NCBI RefSeq assembly: GCF_043290135.1 | Contig: NC_134701.1 | Span: forward strand, 11,418,501-11,482,500 | DNA from: Rhipicephalus microplus | Taxonomy: Eukaryota; Arthropoda; Arachnida; Ixodida; Ixodidae | Length of the DNA stretch: 64,000 nt | Reading direction: 5' to 3' | Part shown: positions 49,001 to 60,189 of the stretch, one piece after another | Layout: every line of letters begins with the position of its first letter | Numbering within the stretch: position 1 is the stretch's first letter | Translations under genes and position numbers: made by a program | Notes under the pieces: model-generated | What the model saw: the letters and a program-made list of their open reading frames with translations, nothing else | Told to the model about the DNA's origin: nothing | Databases searched by the model: none

Positions 49001-49758
49001 CAGCGTTCTTCCATGAGAGATTCAAACTTCGTCCAGTCCACTTTTTGGATAGTTTCGCGTACCTTGCAAGGTGATAATCCTCTGATCTTGACATATGTGG
49101 GAATATGGTCGCTCCCATGTGTTTCTATGTCCGCAAACCATCCGGCACATCTGACGAGACCTCGAGAAACAAAAGCTAATTCAAGGCAACTGCTGTATCC
49201 AGGGCCACGAAAAAATGTTGGGCTGCCATCATTTAACAAGCACAGCTCGTTGTCTGAAGCAAACGTTATCAGACTTCTACCCTTTGCGCTGATCTTCGGG
49301 CTCCCCCATAGCGTATGGTGGGCGTTGAAGTCTCAAATGATCACCCATGGGCCAGAAGTGAATGATAGGATGTGTCCTAGTCTTCTGTGGTCAAATCTAC
49401 TTGATGGCGACAGGTATGCACCGACAATAGTGACAGTAAGACCCCTTTTCTTCGCTGTTAAGCATATATATTGGTTATCGTTGTCGGGTGGTACAGGCCA
49501 AATAATGTAGGTCAGGTCACGTCGAATAAACAGCAGGACCTTGCTGTTTCCACTATAACAAGCCGACATAAAGGATTCGTATCCGGAGAGTCTAATGGCG
49601 CTCGATAAATTTGGCTCGCAGATGACGATGATGGGAAACATATTGGTGGAAATGAACCGACGGAAATCTGCAATGCGTGATTTCAGTCCCCGTGCATTCC
49701 ACTGAAAAATTGTTGCTTTTTTGACCTCTTCCCTGAAAGACAGTGGCTGGTGGGCCAT
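46087..49758 (-). pseudogene. LINE ORF2: endonuclease, RT, RNase H (stops)
   Basis: Endonuclease starts ATIFQWNARGLKSRI; the GDFNA box reads stop-DFNAHH (TGA for Gly, at 49333-49335), and the GSDHIP box is present. RT has SAPGPDGISYRAL, FLDIKGAYDNV, HRGVPQGGILSPVLFN and an intact YADD (about 47800). RNase H (about 46480-46903) has STAAELAAL and FCDLKAAL, with SYCGIIGNERAD (Tyr at the usual His). The C-terminus has CGHCGKEETIQHVLCEC and ends near 46087. Stops at 49333, 48886 and 48208 and a TAG/TGA near 48110 are visible. Comparatively well preserved. Confidence 0.88.
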
Positions 49759-49761
49759 TAT

Positions 49762-50100
49762 CTACTCAAGAGCCGCCAGTACTGGACTCAGAGCGTCCAG
49801 TACTTGAAGTGCACTTTTGGCTGACGTTGTGCGCATGTTGTTTAACACCGTGCGAATGGCATTAATTATGGGTCGTAGAAGAGCAATCACTTGCTTATCC
49901 AAGTTTCGCGTCTCCTCTGTTGCCGCAGCTTGCTCTGATGAATGCGGCTTCTGATGTGGTTCTCCCACAAGTTGCGTGCACGTAAGTGGCGGCCAATCTT
50001 CAGTAGAGAGAGATCTACTTGTTTTCTGTCTTCCATCGTCTGCGTTCGCCATGGTGTAACCTGCAGTGGGCGCCGTTCCCAGATGCGAAAAAGTCGGAGG
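49762..50100 (-). pseudogene. ORF1 C-terminal piece of the inverted LINE
   Basis: The minus-strand reading MANADDGRQKTSRSLSTEDW runs on to a helical end (LRPIINAIRTVLNN) and stops just upstream of ORF2. It is the part of ORF1 downstream of the inversion breakpoint. Confidence 0.6.
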
Positions 50101-50204
50101 AGGAAGACGAAGTGATTCGTTTACGGAACACATCTTGCTCGTCTTTGTGCTTTTCCGGATTTTTCGCCGCAGTTGTGGGGTCTATCGCCCCATATATCGT
50201 GGTG

Positions 50205-51221
50205 ATGGATGTTCAACCTCACGGGGCACCGTCCGAGTCCGGTTCGACCGCTGGGACTGCTTCGAGGAAGCGAGGAAACGCGTCTAGTGAGAGTGAGGAC
50301 ACTAAGCTATACTCCGCATCAAGCGACAAGTCCTCGGACGACGGCTTCCAACCTGTCCTGTACCGCAAGGCTAAACGACGGATCGTCAATGCATCTTCGG
50401 CATCAAGCACGACTACCCTGAAAACTGCCCCTCAGCGATGGCCTCACTCTATCCTGTTTGTGCCACTGAAGGCTACCGACAGTCTACGCGGGCTGAACAG
50501 GCAAGCGCTCTCTGTGTATCTCGAGAATATTACGCCAAATCAGATCAAAGAAATACGTCTAAACGCAAAAAAGAACATCTTGGCAATCGATGTGCTGAAC
50601 CCACGTGCGCTAAACGCGCTTCAGAAAGTAACGCAACTGGGTAACATCAATGTCAAGTCTATAATACCAGCTGATAGCACCACTTTAACAGGAGTCATTT
50701 ATGACATCGCCACTGAAATTCCAGACTCGGATCTTTCAGTGCTAATAAAACCGGCAAATGAAGATAACGTCATCGTGAATGTCAGCCGCCTTGGTAACAC
50801 ACATTATGTGAGAATTACGTTCAAAGGGGACTGTCTCCCCTCCCATGTGAAGGTTGGCCACTTTCGTCACCAGGTCCGACCATTTATTCCAAAACCTATG
50901 CGATGTCATAAGTGCCAGAAGATCGGCCACGTGCAGGGAGCGTGCAGGAACTCCGAAGTGTGCCCGCGATGCTCAGAACCACATACCGAGGACAAATGCA
51001 GCGCAACCATACTAAAGTGCCCCAATTGTCCAGGTGCCCACAGTGCATCTTCCAAAGACTGTCCACGCATAAAGAAGGAGTTTACTATTCTTAGACAAAT
51101 GGTGCGAGACAGCTCTACCCACAAAGAGGCCGTGGAAAAAGTCTGACGAAGACGACGACGTCACCGTCGAAGATCTTCGCGAAGAATGCAGTCAACTACA
51201 AGAAGTAAGCCAACGCATCGA
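50205..51221 (+). pseudogene. ORF1 front part of the LINE, inverted
   Basis: From ATG 50205 (an in-frame ATG also lies at 50019, in opposite-strand ORF1 sequence), about 313 codons are open to TGA 51144-51146. An acidic/serine-rich N-terminus (SSDKSSDDGFQPV) is followed by the gag-like domain (IIPADSTTLTGVIYDI, SVLIKPANEDNVIVN) and three CCHC-type knuckles: CHKCQKIGHVQGAC, CPRCSEPHTEDKC and a third, CPNCPGAHSASSKDC. An arginine-rich segment follows in another frame to the breakpoint at 51221. It is the most intact LINE ORF1 in the window. The product would be the RNA-binding chaperone of the retrotransposon. Confidence 0.82.
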
Positions 51222-52600
51222 GAGGCTCAAAAGCACTACTTGCGCATCAGGATGTAGATGTTTTAACATTGTGTACATGATTTTATTGGCTCCCGGAGAA
51301 GAGTTGTGACAAGCGTTTAAGGAAGCCATAAACTCAGTCATGCCGAAGGGCAATTGCACTGTTCATTTCTATTAGACTTACGGTTCAGGGTTTTTTCCTG
51401 CTATTTGCTTGTATTTACGGAAACTTTCTGAGTAGTTTGAAGAGCTAGACACGCGCTCGAAATGTTCAGCAAGCGAATTTGCCTGGTCTTTAAGGCTGTT
51501 GCCCTGGTTGTTAACAAAAAGTGGAGCGTTGAACGTCTTATCTGATAGTTTTCTTAACCTATTCTACACTGTTACTTCTTGTGTGTATGAGTAGATACTC
51601 GAGAAATAGTTAACCCAGCTATCTCTTTTAGCACTACGACGAGTGCACCTGCCCTCGGATTTTACTTGTTTGAAGTTTTCAAAATTTTCTGCCGTCGGAT
51701 GCTGGCGTAGCAAACGACATGCCTTATTTTGCTTTTTCCGTGCCTTTCTGCACTGGTCATTTCACCATGAAACACGCTTTTTTCTTTTGACCCCGTTTGT
51801 CATGAGAATACACTCTAGCGCAGTATAAGCTATAAGAGCGGTAAAGTGTACAATAGCATCGCTTACGTAATTAAAGCATTCATAGGTATACAAGTTATAC
51901 GAGAGAACTTTTCCCAATATGCGCATGCTCATTTCAACTGTGGGTTATGTGGTATAGAATGCTCCGCTGTGGTCTTGAGGCAGATAGGGAAGTGGTCACT
52001 GCCGTAGGGGTTTCGAACCACCTCCCAATCTAGGCATGGTAAAAGAGCGGCTGAGCAGAGTGTTAGGTCTATCACTGAATAAGCGTTGTGCGTGATGCTG
52101 TAATCATGTGTTGGTTGTTTTCTGTTGAGAAGGCATGTACCGGAGTTCAAGAGATACCGCTCTATCAAGCGGCCCTGTGCTTCACATCGAGAGTCTACCC
52201 AGAGTGAGTTGTGTGCATTGAAATCGCCAGTTAAAATAAATGGCTCCGGGAGCTGGTTAACTAGGCCTTCGAAATCAGCCCTGCTGAACACTTGATTTTG
52301 GGGAATATACAGAGAGCAGATAGTTATGGTTCTATGAAGCAAGATGGCACGAGTGGCCACTGCCTCCAAAGAAGTTTGAAGTTGTAACTGCTTGCTTGCA
52401 ATGAACCTTACAGCAATGATAGCTCCGGACCTGACAAGGCAAGGCGGTCGGTATGGTCTTTACGAAAAATGACATATTGATTTAAGAATCTTGTGTTTTT
52501 GGCTGTAGATGTGTTTCTTGTATACATAGTACTTTAGTATTAAAGGTGCTATTTAGTTTTCGCACGTCGTCTAGGCTGTGTAAAAGGTTTCTAACATTCC
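51222..52600 (-). pseudogene. Host LINE ORF2 front: endonuclease and RT start
   Basis: Minus strand: ILQWNVRNLLHSLDDVRKLN, VLCIQETHL, then a shift, then AILLHRTITICSLYIPQNQV, LTGDFNAHNSLW and YGSDHFPI. Endonuclease boxes are all present. A basic linker (WWNDQCRKARKKQNKACR) follows, and an RT beginning (LPFGMTEFMASLNACHNSS) runs up to KHLHPDAQ at the insertion point. Confidence 0.82.
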
Positions 52601-52653
52601 ACTGCAGGATCTCTGCAGCCGTTATTACATGAAAGGGGACAGTACTCTGCTTA

Positions 52654-53745
52654 TCAGGATTTGTTTGATGGCAGACCCTCTTTTGGTGGAGCTGTGACAC
52701 GTTGTTTGTTTCTAGCAGCACGCTCAAAAGAGCGGTGCCGCTCCTTCGGCACCACGGGTGTCGAGCTGACTGGTGATGCATCCATCGCCAAGCCGGAGAC
52801 GCTGGATGAACGCACAGTGTGCGCAGTCTGTTGTTTCAGCCTCGACTCGCTAGAAGAGGCCGTGGAGGCCACTGGGCCACTAGGCTGTTGGTTTTTAGTT
52901 GAGGGCAGAGCAGCAGCATGTGCTGCATCCACATGGGGGGTGGGTGGCTTAGCCACTGCATCCCTGCTCGAGGTCTGAGCGGAAGCCACTGGCCGTTGTG
53001 ACGCTGCCCCCTCGCGTGTCACATCAGCATATGTAGTGTGCTGTACTATTGAGAACCGCTTTCGTGCTTCTTTGAGCAATATATTTTCTTTGAATTCGAA
53101 AGTTACAATGTCTTTTTCCTTTTTTCATGCAGGGCATGATCGGGAGTAGGAAGGGTGTTCACCATCGCAGGTAACACAGTGGGGTGTGTTGTTACAATCA
53201 TCAGAGGAGTGTACATGCTAGGCGCATTTTGCACACGTTGGCCGTCCTCGACAACTCAAAGAGCCATGGCCATACCTCTGGCACCGGAAACATCGTCTGG
53301 AATCAGGTATGTACGCTCTGACTCGAACTTTCATATACCCTGTTTCAATATGTTCTGGGAGCCCGCTCGAGTCGAATGTAAGGATAAGGTGCTTAGTTGA
53401 TGTTTCTTTGTTATCCCTGCGTATTTTTATTCTGTTAACATCAATCACATTTTGCTCTGTCCATCCGTTCATTAATTCTGCTTCAGTCAGTGTAATCAGG
53501 TCATTGTCTGTTACTACACCACGAACCGTATTCATTGATTGGTGTGCTGTCACAGTTATGGGGATATCTCCGATTTCCTCAAGGCTGGCAAGTTTCTCAT
53601 GTTGGGATTTACAAAAGATCTCAAGAAGATCTACGCTTGGCATTTTACTGATCTTATATCTTGGACCTAGTTTTTCCTGGAGGAATTTGTCAACAAGGAA
53701 AGGAAACACACCTCTCGCAGGCTTGTTGATTTGCTCGCTATGGAT
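52654..53745 (-). pseudogene. Host LINE ORF1
   Basis: Gag-like ORF1. It begins near KPARGVFPFLVDKFLQEKLG, followed by VRGVVTDNDLITLTEAELM, RRDNKETSTKHLILTF, VRAYIPDSRRCFRC and a CCHC knuckle (CFRCQRYGHGSLSC). A frame break follows at about 53200, then a low-complexity Ser/Ala/Pro region with ERHRSFERAARNK. It is fused on its 5' side to the CR1-like endonuclease fragment, so its start is lost. Confidence 0.75.
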
Positions 53746-53759
53746 TACATGATACCGGG

Positions 53760-55020
53760 ATTCAACAGACCGTTCTTCAAATTTTAGCATGTAGTCGTTA
53801 AGGAACACACTAAGTTCGTGGTTAGTTGCAGTGAAATCTACCCAGTTGTAGTTTTTAATAGGCTTCGGTTGGCGAACAGGGTGTTTAACTTTACCGTGAA
53901 TGGTAAAATATACGAAATAATGATCGCTTAAACCGGGTAAAAGCATAGTTCATGAACCATATCGGGAAAGTGTTTAAGACGAGGTCGAGTATATTTGCGC
54001 TTGTCAAAGTCGTTCGTGTTTGAACGACTTTGGTGATAACTTGTAAAAAATGAAAGTCATGGCACAAACTTACAAGTACTGATGATTCACGAGATAAGTT
54101 GCTTTGGAAAGCACCTCTGGAAGACCACTTAATGCTTGGAAAGCTGAAATCACCCAACAAAATAAAGGCGCTTAAGAAAATTGGGCAATAACATAACACA
54201 ATATGTCATGCGAATCAGTGCAAAACAAGGAAGACAAAACAGGCGGTTGGTAGCAGCAGCAAAAATAATGTTACGGTGGTTAATGCGTACGTACACACAA
54301 ATAAGCTCTAAGGAACACGTGGTAGGTACAACGTATGAGTGCAAGTGATCTGAAACGCCGAATAAAGCACCTCCACCCTGTCTATTATCGCGATCACAAT
54401 GATACATGTTGAAGGCCACGTAGAATGTAAACATTCAACAGTAGTCTGTCTGGTTGCGTATGAAACTGGGAGATGATTCAGACTCCAACCAAAAGTTTTG
54501 AAGGAACCCACCATTTAGAAACCGACTTGGTTCCTTCCACAGGGGTGACTGCTGAGGCTACGTAGCAGCGGCGTCCTCAAAGCACTCGCGGGGTGGATAA
54601 TTACCCCCCTCTCTCTCTCGTTTTGCCGTGGAGCGCAGTCCGTGTGTATACACTAGGTACACTACACAGTCCATGTGTATACACTATGTATACACATGAA
54701 CTGTGCTCCACGGCGAAACGAGAGAGAGAAGAGGTAATTATCCCCCCCCCCCCTTCCCGCGAGTGCTTTGAAGACGCCGCTGCCACGTGGCCTCAGCAGT
54801 CACCCCTCAGGAAGGAACCAAGTCGCTTTCGAATTGTCGGGTTTCTTCAAAACTTTTGGTTGTAGTCTAAATAATCTCCTTGAAGGCCACGGTACATTCA
54901 AGTATCTCGTCGTTAGTAACACTTGGGGAAAGGCACGTTTCGGTGAGCGCTACTTAATCAGCAATACTCGTGTCGATAAGGGACGACAGGTCAGTTCAGT
55001 TGTTCATTACACTGCGTACA
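53760..55020 (-). pseudogene. CR1-like LINE endonuclease fragment, with foldback insert
   Basis: Minus strand, right to left: LIDTSIAD, VALTETCLSPSVTNDEILEC (54870-55000), a foldback insertion, then YHCDRDNRQGGGALFGVSDH, ELICVYVRI, LLGDFSFPSIKW, LDLVLNTFPI and GLSDHYFVYFTI. These are ordered AP-endonuclease motifs of a CR1-type ORF2. Several shifts are present. Confidence 0.75.
54471..54878. mobile_element. Foldback (palindromic) element
   Basis: Left arm about 54471-54680 and right arm about 54690-54878 are reverse complements with scattered mismatches. Both ends read GGAGAT(G/T)ATT(C/T)AGACT(C/A)C. The arms meet near tgtgtatacacta in the centre, leaving almost no loop. Flanking TACGTGGCCTTCAA-like repeats on both sides may be a target duplication. 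Non-coding; a MITE or foldback element. Confidence 0.8.
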
Positions 55021-55594
55021 CCTGAAAAAAGAAAAAAAAACAATTCGACTGGTAACCTCGGGATCATGTTGCTCACAGGCCGATAGCTACGCTGAAGAGG
55101 CCTGACCATCGGGTAAAGTAGTAGCGTCCTTCACAAGAGGCACTTCACTTTTGTCCGTGACTATTTTGCATGCGCTACTAAACGATGGGGAATAAGCATA
55201 ACACTTTTTATTATTAAATAATTTATCGTTCATTCTGACTGTGAATTATGTGGTACTTGGGGAAGAAATGTTTGGGCTGCGCAAAAAAGAAGCTGTCATC
55301 GGTGCACCATCTTTTCAGGCGGCAATCAGGGAGTGTGGAAAAAGGGTTTTCTATAGGAAGCATTTAAAGTACCGCAGCGATGGTGGCCACCGAACACCAA
55401 GCCCTACATGGGGACGTTACGAGATTGAATAACAAATACTTGGAGAAACACGCCACCCATGCATGACCGCTATAACCAAATATAACTGTTGTAGGCAGAG
55501 TAACTACACAAGGTTAACCCTTGCCGCCAGGAAAACAGGAAGTAAATGAAAAGAGTAGAATACAAGAAAGAGAAAAAAAAGAGAGAAAGGCGAT
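55021..55594. other. Non-coding stretch, nothing recognised
   Basis: Short chance ORFs only. Confidence 0.5.
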
Positions 55595-55905
55595 GATGTA
55601 GGGAGAGGGAGATAGGAAAAGGTGACTGCCGATTTCTCCTGGGTGCGTCAGCCCAGGGGTGCCGCCTACGTCAAGCCGAGGCCAAAGGGGTGTGTTGGCT
55701 ACACCAGGGGGCCTTAGAGGTGCAATCACCCGGCATCGGCTCAACACCCAGGATCCCATTTTCACCGGACACGGCTCAGCCACGCACGGCTAGGCGTAGG
55801 AGGGAGTCCAACCCCCCGCCCGTTAGCTCGGGTCCGTGGTGCCGCCACGCACCAAACGCCTGCTTGCGCAGACGCCCCTGCGGGGGAACTCAACAAGTTG
55901 TGAGC
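55595..55905. other. GC-rich block of unknown origin
   Basis: About 300 bp, clearly more GC-rich than both flanks, without a protein motif. It reads like the body of a dispersed repeat (ggtgccgcctacgtcaagcc, gcgcagacgcccctgcgg), but I cannot name it. Confidence 0.4.
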
Positions 55906-56890
55906 TTTTTTTTAAAAGCCACTTTCCTGAAAATTGTAAAACTTCAGGCAGACCACTTACTACGACATAAAATGGACCATCGCATGAAAAGGCAAGAGGC
56001 GCGGTGCCAATAGACCTGGCAGCTACAATTGTGTAGATTGTGTGGCGCCGTGTAATTGGCAGGTACCGGTAAGTAAAGGGGCATACGCAGGCAGAAGGGG
56101 GTTCAAATTTCTTCGGTATTTTTCAATTGTTCATGTGTACGCCATATAGGCATGCATAGAAACACACGCACATTCATAGCTCACCCCGCACGAAAAGCTT
56201 TTCTGTCAGCGCCCCAGGCTGTGCAGGTTCCCAATTAACAAATATAGACTACAATTAAGAAATTGTGCTGCGATGAAGTGTGTTCATTCTAGCAGACTAT
56301 ATTTATCTATTCCGTTCACTTGATTTTACACGTGTAAAAATTCCTGCGAACACGGAGCAGGGGTATATAGTGACCTAAAAAGCGAATTGAAATTTTTTTC
56401 GAGGTATCGAAGAACACCGTGCTCTGTAATCGCATCTACGCTCAGCGTCCGGAGAATTTTTCACGGGGTTAGGCACTTTGCATCAAGCCATAATTCTTGA
56501 CCATATGTGTATTCTGCAGGGCGTCATAGGCGTTTGTACCAACGGGATAGCGCCGCCTTACTAAGAAACAATACTTGGAGCCCGCTTGAGCTTCGTCTTC
56601 AAGGACCGAACGCGAAAAGAGGCCCCGTACGCATCAGTTGATCGCCGGCCCAGGTCTCAGTGCATGCCTCAGCAGTGCCGTATGGAAGTAACCAACTGAG
56701 AAAGCAGCATCACTTATTTTAAGCTATGCTAGGTAGGCTACTGCGAGTACAGTTCTTGAACGCTCACTACATCATAATTCTTAGTGGTGCAAGTCAGCGA
56801 AAGGCACACTGCGCGTTTCCAAGGCAACAAAGCTACTCTTTTTGTTGATGCTTTTGCCGCTCATGATTAAAAAATTGGCAGATCTCACAT
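55906..56890. other. Non-coding stretch, nothing recognised
   Basis: No supported gene or repeat. Confidence 0.55.
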
Positions 56891-57710
56891 ACAGTGAATA
56901 TGGATGATATGCCAAGCACGAATGAGCAAGGTGTATATGTCTTTTTAAGATCAGCACAATGTTACGATGCACACGTGAGTTGTGCCGTAGATAACTTCCA
57001 CGTCACGATTATGTTTGCGCCTGGCATTTGCGTTTGTCATCTATTCACGTCACGTGATAACAAATTTAGTATATGTGGAGCTAGCGAAACGGCCGTGCCT
57101 GCTCTACGATTGTAGCATCAATAGTCTTGTTTTGCATGACGCATATCCTATGATTATCATGCTCGGACGTGTCATTTACTTTCGTCATCTATTAAGGTGA
57201 CTTGATACCAAACTTGGTACATGTGAAGCAAGCGAAACGGCCGTGAGCGTGCTATGAGCGTAGCAAGTAGTCATGTTTTGCATGACACAGATAACATGAT
57301 TATCATGTTTGGAATTTTAAGTTACCTTCGTCATCCATTCACATCAAGTGATGGGAAATTTGATACATGTAGAGATAGCGAAACGACTACGAGTGCACTA
57401 TGAGTGTGGCATGCAGTCATGACTCACATGACAAGCATTTCATAATTTCCACGTTAGGGTCTGTCCCTTATGTTCGCCATGCAGTCATATCATACAGTAC
57501 CAGTTTTGCAATATTTCATGTGAAGGAAACCACCGAGAGAGGGAGGCAAGACGATGAAATGTAAATCATCACATTCATGACAGACATGTCGTGATTTTCA
57601 TGTTATGATTCGTCACTTATGCTCGCCATACAGTAATGTTATGTCATACCAATTTTGGTGTCGTCACCATACCGAAGCGGCAAGGAGAGCTAAAGGTCGT
57701 GGGTGGCTAG
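56890..57710. repeat. Degenerate tandem repeat, ~146-149 bp period
   Basis: Anchors (c/t)g(t/c)cat start at 57035, 57183, 57329, 57475 and 57624, giving spacings of 148, 146, 146 and 149 bp. Each is followed by an (a)ccaa(a/t)tttggta-like stretch, then an agcgaaac-like box, then tttgcatgac...gattatcatg. A possible earlier, weaker unit begins near 56890. The last unit runs into (ACAG)n. Confidence 0.8.
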
Positions 57711-57808
57711 ACAGACAGACAGACAGACAGACAGACGGACGGACGGACGGACGGATGGACGGACGGACGGACAGACAGACAGACAGACAGATAGACAGAT
57801 AGATAGAC

Positions 57809-57897
<89 letters not shown>
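57711..57897. repeat. Compound tetranucleotide repeat
   Basis: (ACAG)n changes to (ACGG)n, back to (ACAG)n, then (GATA)n over about 187 bp. It may be the tail of the 146-bp repeat unit. Confidence 0.97.
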
Positions 57898-58737
<840 letters not shown>

Positions 58738-58840
58738 AAATAGATGATCAGAGTTTCTTCCGGCTACCGTAATAAAAGTTAAAAACTTCGAGAATAGCGT
58801 AGTATAGGAAACAAAACAATAAAATATTTATTTAATCCTA

Positions 58841-58872
58841 ACAGTTTCGGCTGGTGGACCAGCCTTCTTCGG
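58841..58872 (-). ncRNA. Hammerhead-like hairpin 5
   Basis: The minus strand reads CCGAAGAA, stem GGCTGG, loop tcca, stem CCAGCC, GAAACTGTT, then AATAAA nearby. The first box is off by one base from CTGANGA. Confidence 0.4.
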
Positions 58873-59421
58873 GGGATGTAAGTGAAATGGTACAAGTTCC
58901 CGTAGCAGAGGGTCACCTTCACAGTTTGAAGACACTCCAAAAAAAAAAAAAAACGAGACAAACGGGCGAACGAGGTAGCAACAGACAACAAGAAGCAGAA
59001 GGTGGAGAGGAACTAGAAAGGAGCGATGGAGAGCTGCCGGAAACGAGCGGGTAATTCTGGCATTGTTACTGGGTATAGATAAGACGCGCCGCCAGCGGAG
59101 GCGACCAAGAAAAACGGAAAAATGTGGAACATGTTGCCGCTTACTCGCATCCCACACATGGATCGAGTTTAAGTTCACGTGGTTCGGCGGCTGGTCCGCG
59201 CCATCGGGCCACACACACACACCCACAAGAAGCATACGACCCGCTCCAGCTTTCGGAAAATAATGGCCACGTTGGAAAGCTAATGTGCCCTCTTATCATT
59301 TTTTTAGACAGTTTGCAGGGTCCATTTTTTTACTTTGATTGTCCTAGCTGCTACACCGAGAGTTCATCACGTGAGCCTATAAAAGCGGCTGCATTGTATC
59401 ATACCTACTTACTTACTTACT

Positions 59422-59452
59422 CTGACGAAGGCCGTGCCACGGCCGAAACGTT
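59422..59452 (+). ncRNA. Hammerhead-like hairpin 6
   Basis: CTGACGAA, stem GGCCG, loop tgcca, stem CGGCC, GAAACGTTAG. Nearly the same as hairpin 2 but with a fully paired stem. Confidence 0.45.
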
Positions 59453-59539
59453 AGTAAATACGATTTCCTTTTCAAAAGTGCTATCAGGAAGTTCATTCAA
59501 TATAGAAAATACCGGGACCTGTCGTGCCTTCCCTTCAAG

Positions 59540-59540
<1 letters not shown>

Positions 59541-59613
<73 letters not shown>
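59541..59613. repeat. (TA)n microsatellite
   Basis: Right border of unit 3. Confidence 0.97.
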
Positions 59614-59617
<4 letters not shown>

Positions 59618-59621
<4 letters not shown>

Positions 59622-59790
59622 TGAGATCTAACAGACCGTAATGCCAAGGAATGTACAGGGGAAGTTATTAGAACCAATGGAATGTAAATAAGAAGAAAGA
59701 AAAGTGGATGAAAAATAACCAGCCGAGAGCAGGAATCGAACCTATGACGTTCGAATAACGCGTTCGATGCATCGAACGCGTTATTCGAAG
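59618..59790 (-). mobile_element. tRNA-derived SINE-B, 5' end rearranged
   Basis: On the minus strand the head has a perfect B box (GGTTCGATTCC) followed by tgctctcggctgg, then a body with aataacttcccctgtacat and the gttagatctcatt end. The A-box side is replaced by an inverted copy of its own sequence, producing the palindrome at 59750-59789. The 15713-15821 fragment is the same family. Confidence 0.7.
59750..59789. repeat. Perfect 40-bp palindrome
   Basis: Two 20-bp halves are exact reverse complements with no spacer, centred on ATGCAT. It overlaps the tRNA-like head of SINE-B. Confidence 0.95.
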
Positions 59791-59842
59791 GTCGTACAGA
59801 ACGTGGTCGTATAGAAGGTCGTTATAGAATGTGGTCGATTGT

Positions 59843-59843
<1 letters not shown>

Positions 59844-59878
<35 letters not shown>
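59844..59878. repeat. (TA)n microsatellite
   Basis: It directly precedes hairpin 7. Confidence 0.96.
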
Positions 59879-59880
<2 letters not shown>

Positions 59881-59912
59881 CTGATGAAGGCCAGACTCTA
59901 GGCCGAAACGTC
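59881..59912 (+). ncRNA. Hammerhead-like hairpin 7
   Basis: CTGATGAA, stem GGCC, loop agactcta, stem GGCC, GAAACGTCG, then AATAAA. The boxes match CTGANGA and GAAA exactly apart from the extra A. Its tail is about 45 bp, then (TA)n at 59957-59987. Confidence 0.5.
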
Positions 59913-59951
59913 GAAATAAACCACGTTGTGACCGCTCACGGAGGATCTACT

Positions 59952-59956
<5 letters not shown>

Positions 59957-59987
<31 letters not shown>
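59957..59987. repeat. (TA)n microsatellite
   Basis: Between the hairpin 7 tail and gypsy G4. Confidence 0.96.
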
Positions 59988-59990
<3 letters not shown>

Positions 59991-60135
59991 GAGGTTTATT
60001 AGGCAGAAAGGATTATGCTTGGAAGGCTCGGAAGGCGATGCACCAGCCGCAATTTCCGAGCTCGAGCCGCTGCTGCACAATCGATGCTGCTGCCTCTGCG
60101 CCGGAGTACTTCCTCTTCTTTACAATGGCCCCACG
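59988..60135 (-). repeat. Probable G4 3' LTR remnant
   Basis: On the minus strand, sequence from about 60135 (tgtaaagaagagg) to 59988 ends with a polyadenylation signal. No CA terminus is visible, so the end may be truncated in the TA tract. Boundaries uncertain. Confidence 0.4.
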
Positions 60136-60189
60136 GAGAAAAAAAGGAGCCATCCTGGCGACTTAGTCCTGTGCAGGCGGCGTTGAACC

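Larger units (their letters stand above)
45908..51221 (-). mobile_element. LINE with inverted 5' end (twin-priming structure)
   Basis: A single 5314-bp insertion flanked by gaggctcaaa on both sides. The 3' part (45908 to about 50100) runs on the minus strand: ORF1 C-terminus, ORF2, 3' UTR and a (CT)n-like tail. The 5' part (about 50100-51221) runs on the plus strand and carries the 5' UTR and ORF1 up to its RS-rich region. ORF1 is thus cut and its front half inverted, as expected from twin priming. The two could be separate insertions, but the shared target duplication argues for one event. Confidence 0.85.
42810..53745 (-). mobile_element. Host LINE (RNase H type), split by two nested LINEs
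   Basis: Three pieces read as one element on the minus strand. 53745-51222 has ORF1 and endonuclease, 45907-45475 has the RT front, and 44125-42810 has RT YVDD through RNase H. The protein reading is continuous across the 45908-51221 insertion at a 10-bp duplication (gaggctcaaa, 45898-45907 and 51222-51231), and across 44126-45474. The RNase H end is lost at G3. Relative to neighbours this is the oldest layer. Confidence 0.85.
58734..59540. mobile_element. Foldback-like unit 3 with divergent hairpins
   Basis: Bounded by (TA)n on both sides. A left hairpin points left (58841-58872) and a right hairpin points right (59422-59452), each followed by a tail of about 90-115 bp to the (TA)n. The interior has a poly(A) run at 58939-58952 and a (CTTA)n run just before the right hairpin. 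No protein. Same architecture as units 1 and 2, but without obvious long inverted arms. Confidence 0.5.

Noticed and set aside
49013..49510. A 165-residue plus-strand ORF
   Set aside because: It lies opposite the endonuclease of the inverted LINE, whose minus-strand reading has all expected motifs.
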